64,000 bases of DNA from Nocardia rhizosphaerihabitans (GTDB lineage: Bacteria; Actinomycetota; Actinomycetes; Mycobacteriales; Mycobacteriaceae): positions 62,001 through 126,000 of the forward strand of contig NZ_BMNE01000012.1 in the NCBI RefSeq assembly GCF_014646295.1. Direction: 5' to 3'. Positions within the stretch are counted from its first letter, which is position 1; every line of letters begins with the position of its first letter. The notes beneath the pieces were generated by a model. That model was not told where the DNA came from. It worked only from the letters and a program-made list of their open reading frames with translations, and ran no database searches. The translations under genes were made by a program, and so were the position numbers. Below are positions 53,530 to 62,157 of the stretch, one piece after another.

Positions 53530-53847
53530 GTGCGAATCTGTCTGATCGCCGCGGCGCTGATCGCCGCGCCGATGCTTTCTGCTTGCGGAAGTGGCGACGA
53601 CGCGCCCGCGGTCACCCAGGAGCAGCTGTCGAAGTCGTTGCAGGACAAGGGGCTGAAGAACCCCGAGCTCGCCGATTGCGCGGCGAAGGTCTTCCTCGAC
53701 TCGGGGATGTCGCAGGACGGGTTGCGGGTGATGGTGTCCAACTCGCAGTCCGGTGATCCGGCGAAACTGCTCGGTGAGGACGACGCGGCCAAGGTCAGTG
53801 CCGCCCAGTCCAAGATCGCGGCGGATTGCGTGCGCTTGGGTAGCTGA
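53530..53847 (+). CDS. Small lipoprotein of unknown function
   Basis: 105 residues from a GTG. A short signal ends in the lipobox LSAC at residue 19, so the mature protein is probably lipid-anchored. The rest is helical with two cysteines (ADCAAKVFLDSGMS and AADCVRLGS), likely a disulfide. It is divergent from the enoyl-CoA hydratase. No family recognised. Confidence 0.75.
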   Translation: MRICLIAAALIAAPMLSACGSGDDAPAVTQEQLSKSLQDKGLKNPELADCAAKVFLDSGMSQDGLRVMVSNSQSGDPAKLLGEDDAAKVSAAQSKIAADCVRLGS

Positions 53848-53938
53848 GGCTCGCGCGTATCGATCGCGCCGATTCAAACTCTCGTCGGGCTCGGTCGCCG
53901 GTGTTGCACTGGAAGCGCCGTCGACGACAGGAGCCATC

Positions 53939-55054
53939 ATGACCACGGAGAGAATCGCCGATCAGGTCTCGTTCGCGTACTGGGTCCCCAATGTCAGCGG
54001 TGGCCTCGTGACCAGCGATATCGAGCAGCGGACCGGCTGGGATTTCGAGTACAACCGCAAGCTCGCGCAGACCGCCGAGCGCAACGGGTTCGAGTACGCG
54101 CTCTCGCAGGTCCGCTACACCGCCTCCTACGGCGCCGAGTTCCAGCACGAGTCGACCTCGTTCAGCCTCGCGCTGCTCGGGGCGACCGAGCGGCTCAAGG
54201 TGATCGCTGCCGTGCATCCGGGACTGTGGCATCCGGCTGTGCTGGCGAAGTTCGGCGCCACGGCCGATCATCTGTCCGGTGGCCGGTTCGCGATCAATGT
54301 CGTGTCCGGGTGGTTCGCCGGTGAGTTCCAGGCGCTGGGCGAGCCGTGGCTCGAGCACGACGAGCGCTACCGGCGCAGCGCCGAATTCCTCGAGGTGATC
54401 CGCAAGATCTGGACCGAGGACGCGGTGAACTACGGTGGCGACTTCTACCGGATCCGCGATTTCACGCTCAAGCCCAAGCCGCTCAATACCCCCGAGCGTC
54501 CGAATCCCGAACTGTTCCAAGGTGGTAACTCCACCGCCGCCCGGCGCAACGGCGGCCGCTACGCCGACTGGTACTTCTCCAACGGCAAGGACTTCGACGG
54601 GGTCACCGAGCAATTGGACGACCTTCGCGAGGTCGCCAGGGCCAACGATCGCGAGGTGAAGTTCGGGCTCAACGGGTTCATCATCGCCCGCGACACCGAG
54701 AAGGAAGCCCGCGACACCCTGCGCGAGATCGTCGAGAAGGCGAACAAGCCTGCGGTACAGGGGTTCCGGGACGCGGTGCAGCAGGCAGGGGCGTCGACCG
54801 CCGATCGCAAGGGCATGTGGGCCGACTCGACCTTCGAGGACCTGGTCCAGTACAACGACGGTTTCCGCACCGGCCTGATCGGCACGCCGGAGCAGATCGC
54901 CGAGCGGATCGTGGCGTACCGGGCACTCGGTGTCGACCTGATCCTGGCCGGGTTCCTGCACTTCCAGGAAGAGATCGAGTACTTCGGCGCGAAGGTGCTG
55001 CCGCTGGTACGTGAACTGGAGGCCGCCGCAACCCCGGTCGCGGCGGGACGCTGA
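53939..55054 (+). CDS. sfnG: Dimethylsulfone monooxygenase, SfnG-like (LLM class flavin-dependent)
   Basis: 371 residues. A two-component FMNH2-dependent monooxygenase of the SsuD/SfnG group: WVPNVSGGLVTSDIEQRTGW, NGFEYALSQVRYTASYG and HLSGGRFAINVVSGWFAGEF are characteristic. It converts dimethylsulfone to methanesulfinate for sulfur supply. Directly downstream are sfnB, an FMN reductase and a flavin reductase, which would provide reduced flavin. Its TGA overlaps the sfnB ATG. Confidence 0.88.
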   Translation: MTTERIADQVSFAYWVPNVSGGLVTSDIEQRTGWDFEYNRKLAQTAERNGFEYALSQVRYTASYGAEFQHESTSFSLALLGATERLKVIAAVHPGLWHPAVLAKFGATADHLSGGRFAINVVSGWFAGEFQALGEPWLEHDERYRRSAEFLEVIRKIWTEDAVNYGGDFYRIRDFTLKPKPLNTPERPNPELFQGGNSTAARRNGGRYADWYFSNGKDFDGVTEQLDDLREVARANDREVKFGLNGFIIARDTEKEARDTLREIVEKANKPAVQGFRDAVQQAGASTADRKGMWADSTFEDLVQYNDGFRTGLIGTPEQIAERIVAYRALGVDLILAGFLHFQEEIEYFGAKVLPLVRELEAAATPVAAGR

Positions 55055-56307
55055 TGACGGTGGTGACCGCCGAGCGGATCACCACGGCCGCACAGGCATT
55101 GGTGATCGCCGCCGAACTCGCCGACGAATTCGCCAGGGGCACGGCCGAACGCGATCACGCGCGCCGGCTGCCGCATGAAGAGCTGGACCAGCTTTCGGCC
55201 AGTGGGTTGCTGGCGATCACGGTGCCCTCGGTCTTCGGTGGTGCCGATCTGCCGCCGAGTGTGGTCGCCGAGGTGTTCCGGATTCTGGCGGCGGGTGATC
55301 CCAATATCGCGCAAGTGCCGCACAGCCATTTCGTGTATCTGAATCTGCTGCGGCTGGCGGGAAGTCCCGCGCAGCAGCGGGAGTATTTCGGGCGGGTGCT
55401 TGCCGGTGCGCGGATCGCGAATGCGCAGTCCGAGCGGGGTGGAGCCAGTCTTGCCGAGATCGCGACGACAGTGCGTTCGGCTGACGGGGGATTCGTCGTC
55501 GAGGGGGCGAAGTACTACTGCACCGGATCGCTGTTCGCCGATGTACTCGCTGTACTGACCAGACTCGATGACCCGCACGGTGTTTCGGGGCTGGCGCCTG
55601 GCGAGTACGTGGCTTTCGTCGCGGCGTTGGAACCAGGGGTTCGCATCGTCGACGACTGGGATGCGCTGGGGCAGCGCACGACCGGCAGCGGGACCGTCGA
55701 GTTCGAGCGGGTGCAGGTGAGTCGCGAGCAGTTGGTGGCGCGGGCTGCCGCGGTGCAGGCGCCGACCGGATACGGGGCATTCGCGCAGCTGCTGCATGCC
55801 GCGATCGACGCGGGTATCGCGCGTGGTGCGCTCGATGCGGCGGTCGAGTTCGTGCGGACGCGGAGTAGGCCGTGGTTCGAGGCGGAGGTCGCGCGGGCCG
55901 TCGACGATCCGCTGGTCGTGCAGCGGTTCGGGGAGCTGGCGGTGTCGGTGGGCGCGGCCGAGGCGGCGCTGGTCGTCGCCGGTGCGGCGGTCGACGAGGC
56001 AGTGGGGGCGAGGGGGCGAGGCTCGGCGAGCGCGGCCGATGGGGCGCAGAGTGCGGGAGATGATGCCGCGCAGGCGTCGATCGCGGTCGCGACGGCGAAG
56101 ATCCTCGCCGATCGTGCCGCGAACGAGGTGTCGGCGGCGATCTTCGAGGTGGGCGGTACCCGTAGTGCCGCGGCGGCTCATCGGCTCGACCACTACTGGC
56201 GCAATGCTCGCACCCACACCCTGCACGACCCGGTCCGCTGGAAGTACCAGCACATCGGGCGCGCGGTGCTGCAGGACCGCCCGCCGCCGCTGCACGGCGT
56301 CGTCTGA
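55054..56307 (+). CDS. sfnB: SfnB-type acyl-CoA-dehydrogenase-like oxidoreductase
   Basis: 417 residues. Acyl-CoA dehydrogenase fold without CoA-specific features: AITVPSVFGGADLPPSVVAE, IAQVPHSHFVYLNLLRLAG, AQSERGGASLAEIATTV, and the C-terminal AAHRLDHYWRNARTHTLHDP with the His typical of DszC/SfnB-type flavin oxidases. SfnB is a sulfur-acquisition oxidoreductase linked to sfnG. Residues about 315-335 are a short Gly/Ser/Ala-rich insert. Translationally coupled to sfnG. Confidence 0.85.
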   Translation: MTVVTAERITTAAQALVIAAELADEFARGTAERDHARRLPHEELDQLSASGLLAITVPSVFGGADLPPSVVAEVFRILAAGDPNIAQVPHSHFVYLNLLRLAGSPAQQREYFGRVLAGARIANAQSERGGASLAEIATTVRSADGGFVVEGAKYYCTGSLFADVLAVLTRLDDPHGVSGLAPGEYVAFVAALEPGVRIVDDWDALGQRTTGSGTVEFERVQVSREQLVARAAAVQAPTGYGAFAQLLHAAIDAGIARGALDAAVEFVRTRSRPWFEAEVARAVDDPLVVQRFGELAVSVGAAEAALVVAGAAVDEAVGARGRGSASAADGAQSAGDDAAQASIAVATAKILADRAANEVSAAIFEVGGTRSAAAAHRLDHYWRNARTHTLHDPVRWKYQHIGRAVLQDRPPPLHGVV

Positions 56308-56339
56308 GCACCGGTCGATATGAGAGTGAGGACATCCCC

Positions 56340-56858
56340 GTGACAGTGACCGTCGTCGTCGGAAATCCGAAACCGGCCTCGCGCACCCTGGACGCGGCGG
56401 TACGCGTCGCGCGGGCACTGCGCCCCGGCGCCGAGCCGGAGGTGATCGACCTCGTGACCCTCGGGCCAGGGCTGCTCGGGTGGGGCGATCCTGAGGTGGC
56501 GAGTGCCGTGCGCACCGTATCCGCTTCGGAGCTGGTCGTTTTCGCCAGTCCGACCTTCAAAGCCACCTACACCGGACTGCTGAAACTGTTCCTCGAGCAG
56601 TTCGACGGTGGCACCGGGCTGGCCGGGGTGCTCACCGTTCCGGTGATGCTCGGTGCCGGGCCGACGCACGCACTCGCACCGGACCTGCTGCTCAAGCCGG
56701 TGCTGGTGGAACTCGGCGGGACCGCGGCACTGCCCGGCCTCTACCTCGCCGACCGCAGCTTCGCCGAGGACGGCGTCATCGAGGCATACGCGCAACGCTG
56801 GGCGCCCGTCGTCGCGGCACTGACCGACCGGCCCGTGGAGGCAACGAATCATGCATGA
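56340..56858 (+). CDS. NAD(P)H-dependent FMN reductase (MsuE/SsuE-type)
   Basis: 172 residues. The FMN-site VVVGNPKPASRTLDAAV at the start and FASPTFKATYTGLLKLFLEQ in the middle are typical of SsuE/MsuE. It would supply FMNH2 to SfnG. It starts with GTG at 56340, 32 bases after sfnB, and overlaps the next gene by eight bases. Confidence 0.88.
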   Translation: MTVTVVVGNPKPASRTLDAAVRVARALRPGAEPEVIDLVTLGPGLLGWGDPEVASAVRTVSASELVVFASPTFKATYTGLLKLFLEQFDGGTGLAGVLTVPVMLGAGPTHALAPDLLLKPVLVELGGTAALPGLYLADRSFAEDGVIEAYAQRWAPVVAALTDRPVEATNHA

Positions 56859-57348
56859 GCTCTTGGACTTTCCCGCCGACGGCAACGGCCTGCGCCGCGC
56901 CTTCGCCAACTTCCCCAGCGGCGTCGTCGCCGTGTGCGCCGAAATAGACGGCACCCCACACGGTTTGGCGGTGAGCACCTTCGTCCCCGTCTCGCTCGAC
57001 CCACCGCTGGTCTCGTTCTGCATCCAGAACTCGTCGTCGACCTGGCCCGAACTGGCCGCCGCGGGCCACCTCGGCCTCAGCCTCCTCGGCACCGACCAGC
57101 AAGCGGCCGCCAAGGCCCTCGGCGCCCGCAACGGCGACCGCTTCCGCGAAACCGCCCTGCACCGCGGCACCGGCGAAGCCGTCTTCATCGACGGCGCCAC
57201 CGCCTGGATCGAAGGCGTCCCGGAAACCCACGTCCCCGCGGGCGACCACCTCGTCGTCCTGCTCCGCGTCAACCGCATCGCCGCCCGCGAAGACCTGGAC
57301 CCACTCGTCTTCCACGCCAGCAAATTCCGCACTTTGCACACGGGCTGA
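56851..57348 (+). CDS. Flavin reductase-like domain protein
   Basis: 165 residues of the HpaC/flavin-reductase-like FMN-binding fold: LRRAFANFPSGVVAVCAEI, GLAVSTFVPVSLDPPLVSFC and DHLVVLLRVN. Likely reduces FMN with NADH for the monooxygenases of this operon. It is the last gene of sfnG-sfnB-reductase-reductase, coupled to the previous one. No terminator hairpin is obvious after it. Confidence 0.87.
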   Translation: MHELLDFPADGNGLRRAFANFPSGVVAVCAEIDGTPHGLAVSTFVPVSLDPPLVSFCIQNSSSTWPELAAAGHLGLSLLGTDQQAAAKALGARNGDRFRETALHRGTGEAVFIDGATAWIEGVPETHVPAGDHLVVLLRVNRIAAREDLDPLVFHASKFRTLHTG

Positions 57349-57526
57349 CCAACGCCATTACGACGAAGGCCGCGGCGTTGCCCAACGTCCCCTCCAGCGC
57401 GTTCGTTGGGTGTTCGCCAGGAGGCCTGGTCGATGAGACCTACGCCGGCGAAGCAGCTCGCCAAGTGTCGTTGTGGAGCCTTCGCCGCGTTCTGCCGGGA
57501 AAAGTCTTCCTGACTACCATGCCGTC

Positions 57527-58006
57527 ATGTTGTCATCGAGGGTCTGGACGCGCGTTCTCTCCGGGCTCGGCGCCTGTGTCGCTGCTGTTCTGGTGTTGCT
57601 CTACGGGTTCGTATTGCTGGTCGAAGGTATGCCTGACGAGGAGGTCTCGGCAGGCAGTCACGCCCTGGGCGTTACCAAGCTGATTGTCGCGGGTACGGCG
57701 GGTGTGGCATTGATCGCTGGTGCCGCGAGCGGGTGGAGGTGGGTGATCCTTGGTGGTTGTTCGTTGTTCTTCGCCGATTTCGCACTCTGGCTCGTTTGGT
57801 ACTCAGGGGTTTTCAGACTTCCGACTTACGAGCATCCCGAGCCTGGCCCGGTCCCGCAACCACCGTTGTTTTGGTTGGTGCTGGTAACCGTCTGGGGCGT
57901 GTTTCCCGGTCTGCTCGCAATGCTCGCGCGTCGACGGCCACCCGAACGTGCGCTCGATCGTCCACAACTGCCGCCGACCGGACCCGCGAGCGTCTGTCGC
58001 GGATGA
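57527..58006 (+). CDS. Small membrane protein, four helices
   Basis: 159 residues. Hydrophobic segments at about residues 12-33, 48-66, 70-90 and 110-135 indicate an integral membrane protein with a Pro-rich loop (PEPGPVPQPPLFW). The ATG at 57527 opens a continuous reading frame with good codon use, though no strong ribosome site is visible. No family recognised. Confidence 0.6.
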   Translation: MLSSRVWTRVLSGLGACVAAVLVLLYGFVLLVEGMPDEEVSAGSHALGVTKLIVAGTAGVALIAGAASGWRWVILGGCSLFFADFALWLVWYSGVFRLPTYEHPEPGPVPQPPLFWLVLVTVWGVFPGLLAMLARRRPPERALDRPQLPPTGPASVCRG

Positions 58007-58083
58007 TCCAGCGGCGCAGCGACGGAGCGCTCAGTATCCCGCGACCGTACGAGGGACCAGCAGGTTCTGTAGTTCACGGAGCG

Positions 58084-58599
58084 TCACAGTTGGGACCATG
58101 CGACCTCGAACCATGGTGAGGTTCGTCCAGCCAGCAGCTGGAGGTGGAAGTCAGGGCCTTCATGTGTCCGATCCTCTTCGGGATCGGTGAGTTGACTGAT
58201 GGTGCAGATGTAGTCGCCGTTCGGGAGTTCGATACCGGACCCGTATACATCCTTGTCGTCGTTCACGGCGGAGTCCGCGAACTGGGCAGCCATGGTGACC
58301 GTGTCCAAATTGACGACGACCAGCTCACCACGCGTCACGGTGATGGGGCCGGCGATTTGCCTGATGACCGGCAACCGCGGATCTACCGGCGAATCCGAAA
58401 GGTCGATCCGCCATTGCTCCTCGCCGCCGGTTCCCCAGAGCAGCATCGTCCGCTGCCGCATCTCCGATTCGACGCGCTCGAACAGCATCTCCAAGGTCCA
58501 GTCTTCGCCCACGAACGACGTGTACGCGTGTGGGTCGACAAGACCGAGGAATCCCGAGTCATCGGTCATTGCGTCGATCCGATGCTGAATCTGCGCCAT
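58084..58599 (-). CDS. Hypothetical acidic protein
   Basis: 171 residues, ATG at 58599 with GGAGGAC nearby. It begins MAQIQHRIDAMTDDSG and ends PWFEVAWSQL; it is acidic, with strand-rich pattern (ITVTRGELVVVNLDTVTM) and no signal or membrane helix. Lower GC and a different codon pattern than the flanking conserved genes, and its place on the 3' side of a tRNA gene, raise the possibility of acquired DNA. Confidence 0.62.
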   Translation of the reverse strand: MAQIQHRIDAMTDDSGFLGLVDPHAYTSFVGEDWTLEMLFERVESEMRQRTMLLWGTGGEEQWRIDLSDSPVDPRLPVIRQIAGPITVTRGELVVVNLDTVTMAAQFADSAVNDDKDVYGSGIELPNGDYICTISQLTDPEEDRTHEGPDFHLQLLAGRTSPWFEVAWSQL

Positions 58600-58926
58600 G
58601 CGGTAGTCCTCCCCGGATTGATCACCGAACCCTACCGGCACAATGCTCGGTCGAACACCGAGCACACTCCAACGGCGTCCGCGAAGAAGTCGGAACAGCG
58701 TTCCCGGAAGTGTTCCGGCGCAAGGGAACTGACAGCCCTGGCGTGCTGATCGGCAGCGCCGAAGCCTGCGATGCGCAGTCAGCAACGTACGCTCATTCCG
58801 CTTACCGCGCCTTCCCGGTCGACGGATGGCCCTGGTCTGGGTGGCGAAGCTCGTTCCAGTGCCTGAGTGGCACGTGTGTGGCACGGAGCCTGATCGAGTA
58901 CGAAGGGGTCAGACCAGCAGAAGGAC
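58600..58926. other. Gene-less DNA on the 3' side of tRNA-Gly
   Basis: About 330 bp without a supported gene. GTGGCACGTGTGTGGCAC at about 58868-58885 is a repeated GTGGCAC pair. The 3' side of tRNA genes is the usual side for integrated elements, so this may be the remnant of one; no integrase gene is present. Confidence 0.4.
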
Positions 58927-58955
58927 GAAAGCCCCCGGTTGACCTGGGGGCTTTC
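58927..58955 (-). terminator. Terminator after tRNA-Gly
   Basis: Perfect 10-bp stem (GAAAGCCCCC and its complement), loop of nine, eight bases past the tRNA 3' end on the minus strand. Confidence 0.8.
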
Positions 58956-58962
58956 GGCTTTG

Positions 58963-59033
58963 AGCCGATGACGGGAATCGAACCCGCGCTGTCTGCTTGG
59001 GAAGCAGAAGTTCTACCATTGAACTACATCGGC
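58963..59033 (-). tRNA. tRNA-Gly (anticodon CCC)
   Basis: 71 bases without encoded CCA. The 7-bp acceptor stem is GCCGATG/CATCGGC, the anticodon arm TCTGC-TTCCCAA-GCAGA gives CCC, and the T arm has GGTTCGATTCC. It reads GGG codons. All arms pair normally. Confidence 0.95.
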
Positions 59034-59107
59034 GTGCGATCTATCGAGCGCGTTCGCGACTCTATCAGACCGGCTCGTGTGCCGGTCAACTCTTGATCGG
59101 GCCTCTT

Positions 59108-59185
59108 TCAGAGGTAGTGGTGGAGGGCTGTCGTGGTGAGGGTGGCGGCGGACAGGGCCAGGAGGGCCGCGGGCTGGGTGAGGGC
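59108..59185 (-). pseudogene. C-terminal remnant of a membrane protein
   Basis: The minus strand encodes ALTQPAALLALSAATLTTTALHHYL (hydrophobic, ending at a stop at 59108), which looks like the last helix of a membrane protein, but upstream the frame becomes non-coding. It abuts an AraC remnant on the other strand. It is short, so this is tentative. Confidence 0.3.
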
Positions 59186-59194
59186 GCGGACCTC

Positions 59195-59551
59195 GCTGGG
59201 GTGCCCGACCTGGCGGCGCTGCGCGCGGAGGCCGTCGCCTGCTGCGGGGCCGGGGCCGGCCTCGATCCCCGGGTCGCGTTCGCCCTGGACCACCTCGACG
59301 CGGCATCGCTGACCGAGCTGGCGCACTCGATCGGCCTGTCCGCGCCCCGGCTGCGCGGCCTCGTGCGGGCGCAGCTCGGTGTTCCGCTCGCCCGGCTGCG
59401 CCGGTGGGACCGGCTCCGGCAGGCCGTCGTCGCGCTGCCGGACGGGTCGGTGGCGGACGCGGCTGCTCGCGCCGATTTCGCGGATCAGGCGCATCTGACC
59501 AGGACCGCGCGCGAGCTGGTCGGCCGGACGCCCTCCTCGCTGCTGATCTGA
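59195..59551 (+). pseudogene. C-terminal part of an AraC-type regulator
   Basis: About 118 codons with an AraC-type helix-turn-helix (SLTELAHSIGLSAPRLRGLV and AAARADFADQAHLTRTARE) and the usual VGRTP ending. No ligand domain or convincing start is found upstream, where the frame is Gly-rich. Most likely a truncated regulator gene; a very short functional DNA-binding protein cannot be excluded. Confidence 0.5.
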
Positions 59552-59626
59552 TCGCGGACCACCGGTCGGGCGGGCTTCCCGGGTGCGGGCGGTCTACCTG
59601 CGGCGTCCGCTGCTTAAACTGGGCGC

Positions 59627-60226
59627 GTGCTGCTCTCCGATCGTGATATCCGGGCCGAGATCGCCGCTGGGCGCCTCGGTGTCGAACCGATGCTGGAGTC
59701 GATGGTGCAGCCGTCGAGCATCGACGTGCGGCTCGACGGGCTGTTCCGGGTGTTCGACAACAGTCGGTACACCCATATCGATCCGGCCATGCAGCAGGAC
59801 GAGCTGACCAGCCTGGTCGAGCCGAAGCCGGGTGAGCCGTTCGTGCTGCACCCTGGCGAGTTCGTGCTCGGGTCGACGCTCGAGGTGTGCTCGCTGCCCG
59901 ACGACCTGGCCGGACGGCTCGAGGGCAAGTCGAGCCTGGGCAGGCTGGGACTGCTCACCCACTCGACGGCGGGGTTCATCGACCCGGGCTTCAGCGGGCA
60001 CATCACCCTGGAGCTGTCGAACGTGGCGAACCTGCCCATCACGCTGTGGCCGGGGATGAAGATCGGGCAGCTGTGCCTGATCCGGCTGACCAGTCCGGCC
60101 GAGCACCCGTACGGCAGCGCGGCGGCCGGATCGAAGTATCAGGGGCAGCGCGGGCCGACACCATCGCGGTCGTACCTCAACTTCCCGTTGCCGCCCGCCT
60201 CGCTCGACGCCGTCGAGACCCGCTGA
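59627..60226 (+). CDS. dcd: dCTP deaminase
   Basis: 199 residues from a GTG. Trimeric dUTPase-like fold that deaminates dCTP to dUTP (bifunctional dCTP deaminase-dUTPase forms exist in actinobacteria). Motifs: VQPSSIDVRLD, EGKSSLGRLGL, the catalytic-Glu region HITLELSNVANLPI, PGMKIGQLCLIRL and the C-terminal YQGQRGPTPSR. It lies next to tRNA-Gly, as in M. tuberculosis. Its 3' end overlaps the next gene on the other strand by 88 bases. Confidence 0.94.
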   Translation: MLLSDRDIRAEIAAGRLGVEPMLESMVQPSSIDVRLDGLFRVFDNSRYTHIDPAMQQDELTSLVEPKPGEPFVLHPGEFVLGSTLEVCSLPDDLAGRLEGKSSLGRLGLLTHSTAGFIDPGFSGHITLELSNVANLPITLWPGMKIGQLCLIRLTSPAEHPYGSAAAGSKYQGQRGPTPSRSYLNFPLPPASLDAVETR

Positions 60227-60651
60227 GAAGTCAGCGACAGGGCCAGGTGCAGCACCAGCGACAGCGGCGGTAACACGTCGTCGGCACTGGGCGGGCGCAC
60301 CCAGTGACAGCCCTCGCGGCTCCATCGGCCCAGGCTGGTCGGCAGCATGACCGCGCTGCCGATGCCGGGGACGTCGATGTCGAGGCCGCGCAGTTCGGTG
60401 GCCACGTCGGCGGGCGGTCTGGCGTCGGGGTCGGCGAGCAGGCTCCAGCGGATCTGCCTGGCCAGCACCGGCCCGGCCCTGCGTTGCTCCCGTAGCGTCG
60501 CCAGCACCAGCTCGGCTCGCGTGGTGGGCAAATGCACCACGCAGAGCCGATCGGTGATCGGCAGCATCACGAAGCCACCACGCTCGCGAACGGGTAGCCC
60601 GAATTCGCGCTGGTAGCAAGACACCCAGTCGTCGACAGTTCTGGCTTCCAC
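60139..60651 (-). CDS. Conserved-looking hypothetical protein
   Basis: 170 residues starting MEARTVDDWVSCYQREFGLP. Mixed alpha/beta (RGGFVMLPITDRLCVVHLP) with SREGCHWVRPPSADDVLPPL near the C-terminus. The last 30 residues lie over the dcd end and may not be conserved. The body is a plausible actinobacterial gene; I do not recognise the family. Confidence 0.6.
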   Translation of the reverse strand: MEARTVDDWVSCYQREFGLPVRERGGFVMLPITDRLCVVHLPTTRAELVLATLREQRRAGPVLARQIRWSLLADPDARPPADVATELRGLDIDVPGIGSAVMLPTSLGRWSREGCHWVRPPSADDVLPPLSLVLHLALSLTSQRVSTASSEAGGNGKLRYDRDGVGPRCP

Positions 60652-60800
60652 TCTTCCAAGGATCCCGGGTGCGCGCGTTCGTGACCACTGCCCCGCACCG
60701 CCCTTTCACTGCCTCAGGCAACCGATTCCGCGAAGCTGTGGCGTGTCTCACTGTCGCACTCGTACTCTGGAGTCAGTCGTCCGTCGCGAAAGGTGACGCC

Positions 60801-62117
60801 GTGGTCGGGGAGTGGACAGGCAGAGAGGCCAGAGCCCTTCGCGATGCCAAACGAATGAGCATCCGGGAGTTCGCGGCTCATCTCGGCGTGCACGAACGGC
60901 TGGTGTCGAAGTGGGAGGCCGGTGGCGAGCGCGTGCGCCCGCGGCCGGTGAATCAAGCCGCGCTCGACACGTCGCTGGCTCGCTCCGACGACGTGGTCCG
61001 CGCACGTTTCTCTACTCTTTTGGCGCCCACCGGCGCCGACGCCGACCTGCTCGCCTTCGTCGACGCCGGTGCGGTCAAAAGCGCTGTGCCCGAGGTGATG
61101 TCGGAGAGGGAGTTGATCATGGCGGCAGCGCACGAGGCGAGCGAGCACGCGGCCGCCGCGGAGAGCACCAATGTCGGCGCGACGACGCTGGCCCAGCTCG
61201 ACGCCGACGTCCGGCGCATCGCCAACGAATACGTGCACGCCGCACCGGCGCCGATGATGGTGGAGATGCTGCGCGTGCGGCGCCGGGTGTACCGACTACT
61301 AGACGGGCAGCAGAAGCCGGTCGACACCAGTCACCTCTACCTGCTCGCGGGCACGCTGTCGGGTCTGATGGCCAACGCGAGCACCGACCTCGGCTACCTC
61401 GACGCCGCGGGCGAACAGATCAGGGCCGCTTGGGCTTACGCCGAACTGAGCGGGCACAACGGCTTACGCGCGTGGACCAGGGGCATGCACGCCCTCATCG
61501 AGAACTGGTCGGACCGACCGCGCAACGCGGTCCAATTGGCGCGCAGCGGACAGGAATTCGCAGGCCAGGGGCTCGCGCGGGTACGGCTGCTCAATATCGA
61601 GGCCAGGGTGTGGGCGCGGCTGGGCAGCGACGCCGAGACCGATCGCTGCCTGCGCGCGGCCGAGGCCGTGGTGAGCGACCGGCGCGACGAACTGCACGAC
61701 GAGATCGGCGGCGTGTTCGGCTTCGGCGCGCCGAAGGCCGCCTACTACGCGGGCGCCACCTGCATCCAGCTCGGCCGGGCCGAGCAGGCACTGGCCGCCA
61801 CCGAACGCGCCATCACGCTGTACTCGAGCGGGCCCGCGCTCCAGCGCTCCTACGGCGCCGAGTCCCTGGCCCGGGTCGACAACGCCGCGGCCCACCTCAT
61901 CAACGGCAGCATCGACGGCGCCGCCGACGCCCTGCGCCCTGTCCTCGGGTTGCCCGAGGATCGCCGCATCGCCCAGCTCGGCGAGCGGCTGGTCGGCGTC
62001 CGGCGCCGCATCGCCGCGCCCGCCTATCGCGACGCCTTCGAGGCGCGCCAGCTCGACGAGCGGATCGAGGAATTCTGCGGCGCCACCGCCGCCGCGGGCC
62101 TGCCACCAGGCAGATGA
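60801..62117 (+). CDS. XRE helix-turn-helix regulator with helical (TPR-like) C-terminal part
   Basis: 438 residues from the GTG at 60801 (an earlier GTG at 60792 is possible). The helix-turn-helix MSIREFAAHLGVHERLVSKW is at the N-terminus. The remainder is helical with Ala-rich repeats such as YAGATCIQLGRAEQALAAT typical of TPR-like regulators of Actinobacteria. The upstream AAAGGTGAC may serve as ribosome site. Target unknown. Confidence 0.82.
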   Translation: MVGEWTGREARALRDAKRMSIREFAAHLGVHERLVSKWEAGGERVRPRPVNQAALDTSLARSDDVVRARFSTLLAPTGADADLLAFVDAGAVKSAVPEVMSERELIMAAAHEASEHAAAAESTNVGATTLAQLDADVRRIANEYVHAAPAPMMVEMLRVRRRVYRLLDGQQKPVDTSHLYLLAGTLSGLMANASTDLGYLDAAGEQIRAAWAYAELSGHNGLRAWTRGMHALIENWSDRPRNAVQLARSGQEFAGQGLARVRLLNIEARVWARLGSDAETDRCLRAAEAVVSDRRDELHDEIGGVFGFGAPKAAYYAGATCIQLGRAEQALAATERAITLYSSGPALQRSYGAESLARVDNAAAHLINGSIDGAADALRPVLGLPEDRRIAQLGERLVGVRRRIAAPAYRDAFEARQLDERIEEFCGATAAAGLPPGR

Positions 62118-62157
62118 GGGGCGGTGCCGAGAAATCCGGTTTGCGGCGGATGGCACC

